Assembly: GCA_036507005.1 (NCBI GenBank)
Contig: DASXQT010000072.1
Location: 62,001 to 126,000, forward strand
Source of the DNA: WS-2 sp036507005
GTDB lineage: Bacteria > Eisenbacteria > RBG-16-71-46
Direction of reading: 5' to 3'
DNA: 64,000 nucleotides
Every line of letters starts with the position of its first letter. Within the stretch, counting starts at the first letter, position 1. Both the position numbers and the translations under genes were made by a program. Below the pieces are notes generated by a model. The model searched no databases. It was not told where the DNA came from and saw nothing but the letters and a program-made list of their open reading frames with translations. Shown one piece after another: positions 25,894-36,315 of the stretch.

Positions 25894-25994
25894 GTGAGCC
25901 CGGTCAGCACGAACTGAGATGCGCGCGAGCGTGAGGCTCCGCGCGCTCCCTACGAAGACAAGCTCGCAAGAGCAGAAAGAAGGAGGATTCAACC

Positions 25995-26456
25995 ATGGCG
26001 ATCACCCGGTGGACTCCCGTGACCCTGACGCCGGCGCGCGAGCTGTTCGGCATCCAGGACGAGGTCAACCGCCTGTTCGACGGGTTCTTCAACCGCACTC
26101 CGTTCCAGGGCGACCTCGCCGCGACGTTCACCCCCGCGGTGGACGTCGAGGAGACGGCCGACGAGTACGTGGTGCGCGTCGACCTTCCCGGCATGACCCA
26201 GAAGGACGTGAAGGTGAACCTGATGGGCGATACCCTGACGATTCGCGGCGAGCGGAAGCAGGAGAGCGACCGCAAGGACGGCAACATGCACCGGATCGAG
26301 CGGGTGTACGGCTCGTTCGAGCGCTCGTTCCGGCTCGGCACCCCGGTGCGCGGCGACCAGGTCAAGGCCCAGTACCGCGACGGCGTGCTCGAGGTCCAGG
26401 TGCCGAAGGCCGAGGAGGCCAAGGTGCGCGAGATCGAGGTGCAGGTCGGCTCGTAA
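25995..26456 (+). CDS. Small heat-shock protein (Hsp20/alpha-crystallin)
   Basis: A 153-residue ATP-independent chaperone that holds unfolding proteins. The alpha-crystallin domain (about 45-145) runs from FTPAVDVEETADEYVVRVDL through GDTLTIRGERKQE to the conserved GVLEVQVPK, with the usual A/G-x-L signature reading DGVLEV. The N-terminal DEVNRLFDGFF is also typical. The ATG has a very strong Shine-Dalgarno, AAGGAGG at eight bases. The next gene is dnaK, 90 bases downstream, so holder and refolder are encoded together. Confidence 0.94.
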   Translation: MAITRWTPVTLTPARELFGIQDEVNRLFDGFFNRTPFQGDLAATFTPAVDVEETADEYVVRVDLPGMTQKDVKVNLMGDTLTIRGERKQESDRKDGNMHRIERVYGSFERSFRLGTPVRGDQVKAQYRDGVLEVQVPKAEEAKVREIEVQVGS

Positions 26457-26546
26457 CGACGGCAGCCTTACGATCCCTTTGCGGGCCACGTGCCATCCCG
26501 CGTCCGCGGGACGGCCGTGGCTTCCGCGCTGAGAAGGCAGGACGAC

Positions 26547-28466
<1,920 letters not shown>

Positions 28467-28534
28467 ACGCTCGCCGCCCGTGCGGCGGAATCGCCCCGGC
28501 ACCCGCTGCGATCAGGCGGGGCCGGGGCGAGGCG

Positions 28535-28563
28535 TTGCGCCGGCGGAAGCGCGTGCCTACGAT
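28535..28563 (+). promoter_or_regulatory. Promoter of the GT2 glycosyltransferase
   Basis: TTGCGC (28535-28540), 17-base spacer, TACGAT (28558-28563). It places the transcript start near 28570, which argues against translation starts upstream of that point. Confidence 0.45.
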
Positions 28564-28584
28564 AGCGGCATCTTGCCTTGCCTG

Positions 28585-30105
28585 GTGCCGATCGTCTCGT
28601 GGCCGTCACTCCAGGCGGTGTGGAGCTGGGGGCGGGACGCGTGCGTCGCGCTCTACGTGGCGGCGCAGGCGCTCCTCATCCTCTACTCCTCCCACCGCTG
28701 GCTCGTCCTGTGGCGGAGGTGGCGGGGCCGCCGCCTGGGTGCGAGCGTACCGCCCCCGCTCGCGGAATGGCCCCCGGTCACCGTTCAGCTCCCGGTCTAC
28801 AACGAGCGCCGGGTGATCGAGCGGATCATCGAGGCGGTCGCGCACCTCGACTACCCGCGCGACCGCCTCGAGATCCAGGTGCTGGACGACTCGAACGACG
28901 AGACCCGCGCCTGGGCCGAGCACGCCGTGGCCCGTCACGCGGCGCGCGGCGTGGACATCCGCCTGCTCCGCCGCGACCACCGCGCGGGATTCAAGGCCGG
29001 CGCGCTCGCCGCGGGGCTCGCCGTCGCGCGCGGCGAGTTCCTCGCGGTGTTCGACGCCGACTTCGTCCCGGGGCGCGACTTCCTGCGGCGCACCCTGCCG
29101 TACTTCGCCGACCCGGGCGTGGGGATGGTGCAGGCCCGCTGGGGACACCTCAACCGGGACGGCTCGCTCCTCACGGCGGCCCAGGCGGTGATGCTCGATT
29201 CGCACTTCGCGCTCGAGCACGACGCCCGCATGCGCAGCGGGCTGTTCTTCAACTTCAACGGCACGGCCGGCGTGTGGCGCCGGGCGTGCATCGAGTCCGC
29301 CGGGGGCTGGTCGCCCGATACGCTCACGGAGGATCTCGACCTCAGCTACCGCGCCCAGCTCGCGGGGTGGCGCTTCGTGTTCGACGCCACCATCGAGGCC
29401 CCGGCCGAGCTGCCGGCCGACCTCGAGGCGCTCAAGTCGCAGCAGCGGCGCTGGGCCAAGGGCTCGATCCAGACCGCGCGCAAGCTGCTCCCGCGGCTGC
29501 TGCGCGACGCGCTGCCGCTGCCCGTGAAGCTCGAGGCGCTGGTGCATCTGACCAACAACCTGGCGTACCCGCTCCTCCTGCTGCTCGGCGTGCTGCTGCT
29601 CCCGGTCCAGGCCGGAGCGGGGAGCGTTCCGCCCGCGCTGGCGTGGGCGATGCAGCTCGGCCTGGTCGTGCTGGGGATCGTGCCGGTGAGCCTCTTCCTG
29701 GTGGCGGGCCAGCGCGCGCTCGGGCGGGGCGAGCGGGTGGCGCGCGACGTGGTGGCCGCGATGCTGCTCGCGACCGGCCTCTCCCTCAACAACGCGCGCG
29801 CCGTGATCGAGGGTCTCGGGGGACCGCCGGGCGAGTGGGAGCGTACTCCCAAGGTGGGCGCGGGGCAGCCCCCGCCGGGCGAGCCGTACGCCGCCGCCGG
29901 CGGCGTGACCGGGCGCGCCGAGCTGCTGCTCGCGCTCTACTTCGGCGCCGCGGCGGTGCTCGCCGCGAGCTCGCGCCAGTGGCGCGCCCTGCCGCTGCTC
30001 GCGCTGCTGCTCGTCGCCTTCGGCGCCGTGGGCGTGGGTTCGCTGCGCGCGAGCCTGCGCGCCGCCGCCGGCCGCCGCGTCCGGCTCGCCCGCGGCACGG
30101 GCTGA
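28585..30105 (+). CDS. Membrane GT2 glycosyltransferase, cellulose/mannan-synthase-like
   Basis: About 506 residues. A processive-type GT2 enzyme of the inner membrane. One N-terminal helix precedes the catalytic domain, which has PVTVQLPVYNERRVIERIIE, the UDP-binding VLDDSNDETR, the DxD-like AVFDADFVPG, the acceptor motif TLTEDLDLSYR and QQRRWAKGS (the Q-x-x-R-W motif of cellulose, chitin and mannan synthases). Four or more C-terminal helices follow. The closest known group is CslA-like glucomannan synthases, but the product cannot be told. The start is uncertain: GTG 28585 or TTG 28573, nine bases after the -10 box; neither has a Shine-Dalgarno. It faces a nucleotide-sugar dehydrogenase gene, so both may serve exopolysaccharide synthesis. 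Confidence 0.85.
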   Translation: MPIVSWPSLQAVWSWGRDACVALYVAAQALLILYSSHRWLVLWRRWRGRRLGASVPPPLAEWPPVTVQLPVYNERRVIERIIEAVAHLDYPRDRLEIQVLDDSNDETRAWAEHAVARHAARGVDIRLLRRDHRAGFKAGALAAGLAVARGEFLAVFDADFVPGRDFLRRTLPYFADPGVGMVQARWGHLNRDGSLLTAAQAVMLDSHFALEHDARMRSGLFFNFNGTAGVWRRACIESAGGWSPDTLTEDLDLSYRAQLAGWRFVFDATIEAPAELPADLEALKSQQRRWAKGSIQTARKLLPRLLRDALPLPVKLEALVHLTNNLAYPLLLLLGVLLLPVQAGAGSVPPALAWAMQLGLVVLGIVPVSLFLVAGQRALGRGERVARDVVAAMLLATGLSLNNARAVIEGLGGPPGEWERTPKVGAGQPPPGEPYAAAGGVTGRAELLLALYFGAAAVLAASSRQWRALPLLALLLVAFGAVGVGSLRASLRAAAGRRVRLARGTG

Positions 30106-30187
30106 GGCGCGCCGCGCCGTCGGGGCCCGCCGCGCGCCGCACGAGATCACGAAGGTGGGGTTGACGGCGACGGCGCTCCGGGACCTT

Positions 30188-32950
30188 CTACAGCCGCACG
30201 ATCTTGTCCGACTTCTTTCCGCGCAGGGCGTTGCGCGTGTCCACGATGGCGCGGGCGTGGCGCAGCACGGTCTCCCACGCGAAGACGCGGTGCGCGGTGG
30301 CGATCACCACGCAGTCGAAGCGCTTGAGCTGTGCGGGTGTGAGCGGCGTGCTCTTGAGCCGGCGTCCGGCGAACTCCAGCGACGGCACGTAGGGATCGCT
30401 GTACTCGATCGCGGCCCCGCGCTCGCGCAGCTTCTCCATGATGTCCAGCGACGGGCTCTCCCGCGTGTCGTCGACGTCGGCCTTGTAGGCCACGCCCAGC
30501 ACCAGCACCCGGGAGCCGCGGACCGAGCGGCCGCCGCGGTTGAGGCAGTCCGCGACGATGCCGACCACGTGGTCGGGCATCTGGCCGTTGATGTAGCCCG
30601 CCAGCTCGATGAAGCGCGCCTCGAACCCGCTGGCCCGCGCCTTCCACGAGAGATAGAAAGGGTCGATCGGGATGCAGTTGTGCGACACCAGCCCGAACGA
30701 GGTGACGAACGTCTCCGTGCCCGGCACCTCGATCGAATACACCCACCCGCCGCCCTCCGGAGCCACCTCGCCCGGAGCCACGGTCGCGAACCCCGCCTCC
30801 CGGCGCACGCGCCGGGCGGGCATCGGCTTCGACCGATTCCGCAGGCAGGTCTCGAGCTTCTGGCGCTTGGCGCCCAGGAAGAGCGGCATCACCCTGCGGA
30901 GCTGCTCCTCGCCGAAGAGGCGCAGCTCCGGCTTTCCCGTGCAAACCGAGGGGACGAGCGCAAGCGAATGCATGAGGAGCGTGACCTGCTGGAGGAGTCT
31001 CGGGCTGGAGGTGAAGTAGCTCGCGCACGCGCTGTTGCAGCGGTGACGATACGCCTTGCCGTTCTTGCGGTAGCTGCGCATTCCCGTCGTGGCGTCGACG
31101 CTCCCATCGCCGTTCAGCAGCGCGCCCAGGAGCGCGCCACGGATCTCGGCGTTCGCTCCCAGGAAGAGCGGGGGGATGCGCATCTCCTCCGACCGCCGGC
31201 CGCAGCCCAGCGACTCGCCGATCAGGCGGCCGAGCAGGTTCGAGGACACCTTGATCTGCACCGCCTTCCACCTCTTCACGCGGTGGATCGACCAGCGGAA
31301 TCCCAGGCGTTCCAGGGCTCCGGTGAGATCGGCGATCAGCTCGGATTCGTGCGCGCCGAACGTCCAGCGCGTCCTCCACGACTTGTCGCGCGTGAGACAC
31401 CCTTCGCTCAGGTAGTACCCGACGATGCGGGCGAGATCGCTCGCGATCGGCAGGACCATGGGGACCTGGGTGTGGCCGTGCCCGCGGCCGGTCGCGAGCG
31501 ACAGGTCGGCGCGCGGGAAGGGAGCGTTTCCGAGGGCCTCGAGCCCGAACAGCGCCCCGAGCGGAAGCGTGTTCGAGCGGCGGAGGGCCTTCTTCTCGAC
31601 GCCAAACCTGCGGGCCACGGGGCGGATCCGGTCCCAGTGATCGATCCAGCTTCCCGAGCGGGGGCTCACCCGTACCTTCCGATCCTTCTCGAGCCCGAGT
31701 GCATCGACCAGATCGATCGACTCGGGTGGGCTCCCCGCCGGGAGGTCCACCGCCACCACGAGCCGCGACGCGGCGTCGACCGCGTCCGCGCGCCGCACCT
31801 CAAGGCCGTGGCCGTTCTGGACGATCATGGGATGCCCGTCCGTGGCGGTGAGCGAGCGACCCTCCGCGCTGCGGAGAGCGACGCGTTGGGGATACCAGCG
31901 CCGGAACAAATGGGTGGCGCTCCGGAAGCAGGTCTGCTTCCTCTCGAGATCGAAGGAGAGGACCTCGAGGGGATCGAGCCGCATGACCTCGGTGCCGCCC
32001 ATGGATCGGCGGGCCGTGCATCGGCTCGCCAGCTCCTCGATCCGGACCGCGTCCATCCCGCCGTCCCGCCGCACGAACACGAACTCGTTGCCGTCCACGC
32101 AGTGACCGCCCAGCCCGGGACCCGGCTTGAACGGCATGAAGCCGAACGGCTTGGTCGCCGCGGCCTCGATCACCTCCCACACGTCGATCCCGAGCCGCGC
32201 GCACATCAGGGCCAGCTCGTTCACGAGCCCGATGTTCACGCTCCGGAACGTGTTCTCGAGCAGCTTGACCATCTCCGCCACCTGGGTGGAGGAGACCGGC
32301 ACGACGCGCTCGAGCCGCTGGCGGTAGAGGCGCACCGCCATCTCCGTGCAGGTCGGCGTCACGCCGCCCACCACCTTGGGGATGTTGCGCGTGTTGTACT
32401 CCGGGTTGCCGGGGTCGACGCGCTCGGGCGAGAACGCCAGGAAGAAATCGCGGCCCACCTTGAGGCCGGTCTCCTGCAGGCGGGGCAGGATCAGCTCGTC
32501 GGTCGTGCCCGGGTAGGTGGTGCTCTCGAGGACCACGAGCATTCCCCGGTGGAGGTGCTTCGCGATCTGCTCGGCCGCCGCGACGATGTACGACACGTCG
32601 GGATCGCGCTGCTTGGAGAGCGGGGTCGGCACGCACACGTTGACCGCGTCCGCCTTGCGCAGCACCGAGAAGTCGGTGGTCGCCCGCAGCTTGTCGTCGC
32701 GCACCAGCGCTTCGACATCGCGCGTCGGGACGTCCCGGATGTAGGAGACGCCGCGCTGGAGCTGCCGCACCCTCTTCTCGTCGGTGTCGATCCCGGTGAC
32801 GAGGAACCCCGCCTTGCCGAACTCGACCGCGAGCGGCAGGCCGACGTAGCCCAGGCCCACCACGCTCAGGTGGGCGGTGCGCTGGTCGATCTTGCGGGAG
32901 AGGAGGCGCGCGGCGGAGGAACCGTTCGCGCGGGGACGTGCGCGTGGCAT
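30188..32950 (-). CDS. Intein-containing nucleotide-sugar dehydrogenase (UDP-GlcNAc/ManNAc 6-dehydrogenase type)
   Basis: A 920-residue precursor. The extein parts together make about 445 residues, the normal size for WbpA/TviB-type dehydrogenases that oxidise UDP-sugars to uronates with NAD. N-extein (1-283): Rossmann LSVVGLGYVGLPLA, then LESTTYPGTTDE, the active-site region SPERVDPGN and LVNELALMCARLGID, up to KPGPGLGGH. C-extein (759-920): CIPIDPFYLSWKA, then VLVLGVAYKADVDDTRESPS. The catalytic Cys is the first residue of the C-extein, so enzyme activity requires splicing. I chose ATG 32950, ten bases after the TAGCGT -10 box; the in-frame GTG 32962 overlaps that box. It is convergent with the GT2 gene. 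Confidence 0.93.
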   Translation of the reverse strand: MPRARPRANGSSAARLLSRKIDQRTAHLSVVGLGYVGLPLAVEFGKAGFLVTGIDTDEKRVRQLQRGVSYIRDVPTRDVEALVRDDKLRATTDFSVLRKADAVNVCVPTPLSKQRDPDVSYIVAAAEQIAKHLHRGMLVVLESTTYPGTTDELILPRLQETGLKVGRDFFLAFSPERVDPGNPEYNTRNIPKVVGGVTPTCTEMAVRLYRQRLERVVPVSSTQVAEMVKLLENTFRSVNIGLVNELALMCARLGIDVWEVIEAAATKPFGFMPFKPGPGLGGHCVDGNEFVFVRRDGGMDAVRIEELASRCTARRSMGGTEVMRLDPLEVLSFDLERKQTCFRSATHLFRRWYPQRVALRSAEGRSLTATDGHPMIVQNGHGLEVRRADAVDAASRLVVAVDLPAGSPPESIDLVDALGLEKDRKVRVSPRSGSWIDHWDRIRPVARRFGVEKKALRRSNTLPLGALFGLEALGNAPFPRADLSLATGRGHGHTQVPMVLPIASDLARIVGYYLSEGCLTRDKSWRTRWTFGAHESELIADLTGALERLGFRWSIHRVKRWKAVQIKVSSNLLGRLIGESLGCGRRSEEMRIPPLFLGANAEIRGALLGALLNGDGSVDATTGMRSYRKNGKAYRHRCNSACASYFTSSPRLLQQVTLLMHSLALVPSVCTGKPELRLFGEEQLRRVMPLFLGAKRQKLETCLRNRSKPMPARRVRREAGFATVAPGEVAPEGGGWVYSIEVPGTETFVTSFGLVSHNCIPIDPFYLSWKARASGFEARFIELAGYINGQMPDHVVGIVADCLNRGGRSVRGSRVLVLGVAYKADVDDTRESPSLDIMEKLRERGAAIEYSDPYVPSLEFAGRRLKSTPLTPAQLKRFDCVVIATAHRVFAWETVLRHARAIVDTRNALRGKKSDKIVRL
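30677..32101 (-). mobile_element. Class 1 intein with LAGLIDADG homing endonuclease
   Basis: 475 codons inside the dehydrogenase frame (precursor residues 284-758). Splicing block A starts at Cys, CVDGNEFVFV. Block B is LTATDGHPMIV with the Thr-x-x-His pair. Block F/G is WVYSIEVPGTETFVTSFGLV ending Ser-His-Asn, followed by +1 Cys of the C-extein. Both endonuclease motifs are present, ARIVGYYLSEG and LLGALLNGDGS, each with its acidic residue, so the nuclease may be active. An intein is known in the UDP-glucose dehydrogenase of Methanocaldococcus jannaschii; I cannot verify that it uses the same site. Confidence 0.95.
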
Positions 32951-32960
32951 GGAACGGGGC

Positions 32961-32990
32961 ACGCTAACAAAGCCGCGGCGAAAACGTCAA
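32961..32990 (-). promoter_or_regulatory. Promoter of the sugar dehydrogenase
   Basis: Minus strand: TTGACG (32990-32985), 18-base spacer, TAGCGT (32966-32961), ten bases to the ATG at 32950. Confidence 0.6.
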
Positions 32991-33035
32991 TTGCGGGGGG
33001 ACACAATTCCCGACGCCCCCGGAAAATTTTTAGTC

Positions 33036-33062
33036 TTGACAAAGGTCCGCGTCTGCTACAAG
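33036..33062 (+). promoter_or_regulatory. Candidate promoter toward the FAH-family gene
   Basis: A perfect TTGACA (33036-33041) follows an A/T run (AAAATTTTTA) that is rare in this GC-rich DNA. The best -10, TACAAG (33057-33062), is only 15 bases away, shorter than usual. It also lies in an inverted repeat GCTAC-AAGA-GTAGC (33055-33068), so a regulator may bind there. Confidence 0.35.
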
Positions 33063-33223
33063 AGTAGCAATCCAGCGGAGCGAGGTTCCCTGTCCGCCCC
33101 GTGCTACCGCGCCTCCGGCACCTTGAAAGCGAAGCGGACGTGCCATCGTTTCGGGTGTTGTTGTGGTCGCCACACGGAATGTGATGGGGACCTCCTCTTT
33201 TTTTGCCCTCGCCTGGCCCGCCC

Positions 33224-34015
33224 ATGCCCCCGCCCACCCAGCACATCGCGCGCTACAAGCTGAACGGCCAGACCCATTTGGGACGGCTGGACGGAGCCCG
33301 CTTCGTGCGCCTATCCGCCCCGCCGTGGGAGGGGGGCCGCGAGACCGGCGAGAGCGATCCGGCCGGCGAGGCGCGCCTGCTTCCGCCGGTGACCCCCACC
33401 AAGATCGTGTGCGTGGGCCTCAACTACCGCGCCCACATCGCCGAGAGCGTCACCGCCGCCCCCGGCGCCCAGCCACCCGCCGAGCCCCTGATCTTCCTCA
33501 AGCCGCCGAGCGCCGTGATCGCGAGCGGGGAGGCGATCCGCTACCCCAAGGGGGTGAGCCGCCTCGATCCCGAGGCGGAGCTCGCGGTCGTGATCGGGAG
33601 GCGCGCGCGCGCGGTGCCGCTCGAGCGCGCGCTCGACTTCGTCGCCGGGCTCACCTGCTTCAACGACGTGAGCGCGCGCAACTTCCAGCGCAGCGACGGT
33701 CAATGGACACGGGCCAAGGGCTTCGATACCTTCGCCCCTCTCGGGCCCTGGGTCGCGGTGGGCCTCGAGGCGGACGGGCTCGCGGTCGAGTGCCGCGTGA
33801 ACGGCGTGCGCCGGCAGCACGGCAACACCTCCGAGCTGCTCTTTCCGGTCCCGGACCTGGTCCGTTTCGTGTCGTCCATCATGACGCTCGAGCCCGGGGA
33901 CGTGATCGCCACCGGCACGCCGGCCGGCGTGGCGCCGGTGACGCAGGGCGACCGGATCGAGATCGAGATCGAGGGCATCGGGGTGCTGGAGAACCGGGTC
34001 GAGGCGGCGTCGTGA
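33224..34015 (+). CDS. Fumarylacetoacetate hydrolase (FAH) family protein
   Basis: About 263 residues. This family hydrolyses or decarboxylates C-C bonds in acylpyruvate-like compounds. The sequence has the family start IVCVGLNYRAHIAES (about 61-75), FLKPPSAVIASGE, the metal-ligand Glu segment DPEAELAVVIG, TCFNDVSARNFQ, AKGFDTFAPLGPW and the terminal DVIATGTPAGV. Metal ligands (Glu, Glu, Asp) are therefore in place. The substrate is unknown; acylpyruvate hydrolase or oxaloacetate decarboxylase are the commonest roles. The start has no Shine-Dalgarno and lies about 160 bases after the candidate promoter. Confidence 0.88.
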   Translation: MPPPTQHIARYKLNGQTHLGRLDGARFVRLSAPPWEGGRETGESDPAGEARLLPPVTPTKIVCVGLNYRAHIAESVTAAPGAQPPAEPLIFLKPPSAVIASGEAIRYPKGVSRLDPEAELAVVIGRRARAVPLERALDFVAGLTCFNDVSARNFQRSDGQWTRAKGFDTFAPLGPWVAVGLEADGLAVECRVNGVRRQHGNTSELLFPVPDLVRFVSSIMTLEPGDVIATGTPAGVAPVTQGDRIEIEIEGIGVLENRVEAAS

Positions 34016-35646
34016 GCGGTCCGCACGCCGACCTGCTGATCGCGAACGGCCGCCTGTGGACGCGCGAGCCGCTCGCGCGCGACGCGAACGGCCTGGCCGT
34101 GCGCGGTGGCCGCATCGTGGCCATCGGAACCGCCGAGTCGCTCGCGGCGCACGCGGGCCCGCGCACGGTCGTGATCGACGCGGCCGGCGGAACGGTCACG
34201 CCCGGGATCACCGACGCCCACATCCACCTGGTGAGCTGGGCACGCTCCGACGCGGACCTCGCGCTCCGCGACGCGGCCTCGGCCGCCGACGCCGCCGCCC
34301 GCGTGGCGTGCTTCGCCGCCCGCCGCCCCGGTGCTACCCCCGTGGTCGGGCGCGGCTGGGACGCGAACGGGTGGAAGGACGCGCCGCACCTCGCGCTGCT
34401 CGACGGCGCGTGCCCAGGGCGTCCGGTGCTGCTCCACAGCCACGACTTCCACGCGCTGTGGGTGAACGGCGCGGCGCTCGAGGCGGCCGGCGTGCATGCC
34501 GGGCTCCCGGACCCGCCCGGCGGCCGGATCGAGAGGGACGCCGCGGGCCGGCCGACCGGCGTGGTGCGCGAGCACGCGGTCCGGCTCTTCCAGGCCCTGG
34601 AGGGCGGGGCCGCGCGCGAGTCCGACCAGGACCTGCTCGAGCGCGCGGTGCGGCGCCTGCACGCGGCCGGGATCACCGCGGTCCACGACTTCGAGGGCGC
34701 CGCCGAGGAGTCGCTGCTGCGCGCGATGGCCGGGCGGGGCGGCGCGCGGGTGCGGGTGCTCATGCACCTGCCGCACGCAGGCCTGGATCGCGCGCTCGCG
34801 CGCGGGCTCGAGAGCGGTATCGGCGACGACGACTTCCGCACCGGCGCGCTGAAGATCTTCGCGGACGGCACGCTGGGCTCGCGTACCGCGGCCCTGCTCG
34901 AGCCCTACGACGGCACCGAGGAGCGCGGCATGGAGCTGCTCGCGCCCGCGGAGCTGGCGCGCGACGTGGCGCGCGCGCTCGCGGGCGGCCTCGCGATCGC
35001 GATCCACGCCATCGGCGATCGCGCATGCCGCACGGCCCTCGACGCCTTCGAGGCCGCGCGCGACCTGCTCGCTCGGCCGCGGCTGCCGTCGCGCCTCGAG
35101 CACCTCCAGCTCGTGGACGATCGCGACCTGCCGCGCCTCGCGCGGCTCGGGATCGCCGCCAGCGTCCAGCCGTCGCACTGCACCTCGGACCTGGACCTGA
35201 TCGAGCGCTGGTGGAATTCGCGCCGCGCGCGCGCCTACGCCTACCGCAGCCTCGCCGAGGGCGGAGCGCTGCTGGCGTTCGGCTCGGACGCTCCGGTCGA
35301 GGCCCCGGAGCCGATCCGCTGGATCCACGCCGCGGTCACGCGCCAGCGCCCGGACGGCAGCCCCCCCGGCGGCTTCGTGCCCGCGCAGCGGCTGGCCCTC
35401 GACGCCGCGCTGGCCGCCTGCACCGAGGGCGGAGCGCGGCTCGCCGGATCGGCGGACCGGCTCGGACGCCTCGCTCCGGGCTGCCTCGCCGATCTCGTGG
35501 TGTGGGATCGCGACCTCTTCGGGATCGCGCCCGAGCGCCTGATCGACGCGCGGCCCGCGGCGACGGTGCTCGCGGGGAAGATCGTCTACCGCGACGGCGA
35601 GGCGGTGGTGCCGGAGGCCGAAGGGCAGGAGGCGGGGCGCGCATGA
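34012..35646 (+). CDS. YtcJ-like amidohydrolase
   Basis: A 544-residue metal-dependent hydrolase of the amidohydrolase superfamily (Amidohydro_3, YtcJ-like). The metal motif GITDAHIHLVSW (HxH) lies near 67-78. Other marks are GALKIFADGTLGSRTA (about 278-293), AIHAIGDRA (about 330-338), the HLQLVDDRDLPR block and the C-terminal Asp in FGSDAPVEAPEP. The beta-sandwich is completed by LAPGCLADLVVWDRD. The substrate cannot be predicted. The GTG overlaps the FAH stop (GTGA), so the two are translationally coupled and may act in one catabolic route. Confidence 0.9.
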   Translation: MSGPHADLLIANGRLWTREPLARDANGLAVRGGRIVAIGTAESLAAHAGPRTVVIDAAGGTVTPGITDAHIHLVSWARSDADLALRDAASAADAAARVACFAARRPGATPVVGRGWDANGWKDAPHLALLDGACPGRPVLLHSHDFHALWVNGAALEAAGVHAGLPDPPGGRIERDAAGRPTGVVREHAVRLFQALEGGAARESDQDLLERAVRRLHAAGITAVHDFEGAAEESLLRAMAGRGGARVRVLMHLPHAGLDRALARGLESGIGDDDFRTGALKIFADGTLGSRTAALLEPYDGTEERGMELLAPAELARDVARALAGGLAIAIHAIGDRACRTALDAFEAARDLLARPRLPSRLEHLQLVDDRDLPRLARLGIAASVQPSHCTSDLDLIERWWNSRRARAYAYRSLAEGGALLAFGSDAPVEAPEPIRWIHAAVTRQRPDGSPPGGFVPAQRLALDAALAACTEGGARLAGSADRLGRLAPGCLADLVVWDRDLFGIAPERLIDARPAATVLAGKIVYRDGEAVVPEAEGQEAGRA

Positions 35647-36257
35647 CGAGCCCGTACGGGACCCTTACCGACCAGGTGCTCGTGACCGGAGCCCAGGGGG
35701 GCGACTCGCGCTCCTTCGACGAGCTGGTCCGCCGCTACAAGGACAAGGTCTACCGGCTGTCGTTCAAGATCCTGCGCAACGAGGACGACGCGGCCGAGGC
35801 GCTCCAGGACGCGTTCCTCTCCGCCTACCGCGGGCTCCCGAACTTCAAGGCCGAGTCCACCTTCTCCACCTGGCTCTACCGGATCGCGACCAACGCCAGC
35901 CTGATGAAGTACCGCAAGCGGCGCGACAACATGGTCTCGCTCGAGCAGTCGCAGAATCCCAACGAGGGCGCCGAGGCCCTCCAGCTCCCCGACTGGAGCA
36001 CGCAGCCGCTCGACGAGCTGCTCGACGCGGAGACCCGCCAGGTGATGAACGAGGGCAAGGCGCTGCTCGACGAGGACCTGCGCACCGTGTTCACGCTGCG
36101 CGACGAGGAGGGCCTCTCGAACGCCGAGGTGGCCGAGATCCTCGATCTGTCGGTCGCGGCGGTGAAGTCGCGGCTCCACCGCGCCCGCCTCCGGCTGCGC
36201 GACCGGCTGAGCCGCTACTTCGCGGACCGCCTGAGCCGCACGGACCGCGAGCGGTGA
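35643..36257 (+). CDS. ECF (RpoE-type) RNA polymerase sigma factor
   Basis: A 204-residue sigma70-family factor with regions 2 and 4 only. Region 2 (about 22-90) includes SFDELVRRYKDKVYRLSFKI and AFLSAYRGLPNF, then TWLYRIATNASL, which binds -10 DNA. Region 4 (about 140-195) includes LSNAEVAEILDLSVAAVKSR, then LHRARLRLRDRL, the helix-turn-helix for the -35. The ATG overlaps the amidohydrolase stop (ATGA). No anti-sigma factor follows; the next gene is on the other strand. Its regulation must be by another route, perhaps simply via the promoter of the hydrolase operon. Confidence 0.92.
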   Translation: MTSPYGTLTDQVLVTGAQGGDSRSFDELVRRYKDKVYRLSFKILRNEDDAAEALQDAFLSAYRGLPNFKAESTFSTWLYRIATNASLMKYRKRRDNMVSLEQSQNPNEGAEALQLPDWSTQPLDELLDAETRQVMNEGKALLDEDLRTVFTLRDEEGLSNAEVAEILDLSVAAVKSRLHRARLRLRDRLSRYFADRLSRTDRER

Positions 36258-36315
36258 GGCCGCGCCGGCCCCTGCGGTTTCATGAGCCCGGTGAGCGCCG
36301 CGTCCTCCGCCCTGA

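Larger units (their letters stand above)
25644..25994. other. Divergent intergenic region upstream of hsp20-dnaK
   Basis: About 350 bases without a gene. On the minus strand the GT4 promoter is next to its gene. Toward hsp20 there is an inverted repeat TTCGTT-CCGT-AACGAA (25771-25786), a possible operator. A sequence TGGCATGGGGCATGC (25879-25893) resembles a sigma54 GG-N10-GC promoter but is also a short palindrome. AAGGAGG lies eight bases before the hsp20 ATG. No CIRCE element (the HrcA operator) was found. Confidence 0.4.

Noticed and set aside
32960..32962. GTG as start of the intein-containing dehydrogenase
   Set aside because: It overlaps the -10 box TAGCGT of the gene's own promoter; ATG 32950 fits better.
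33055..33068. GCTAC-AAGA-GTAGC as a terminator for the upstream side
   Set aside because: The stem is only five base pairs, no T-run follows it, and it sits between divergent genes where no terminator is needed.
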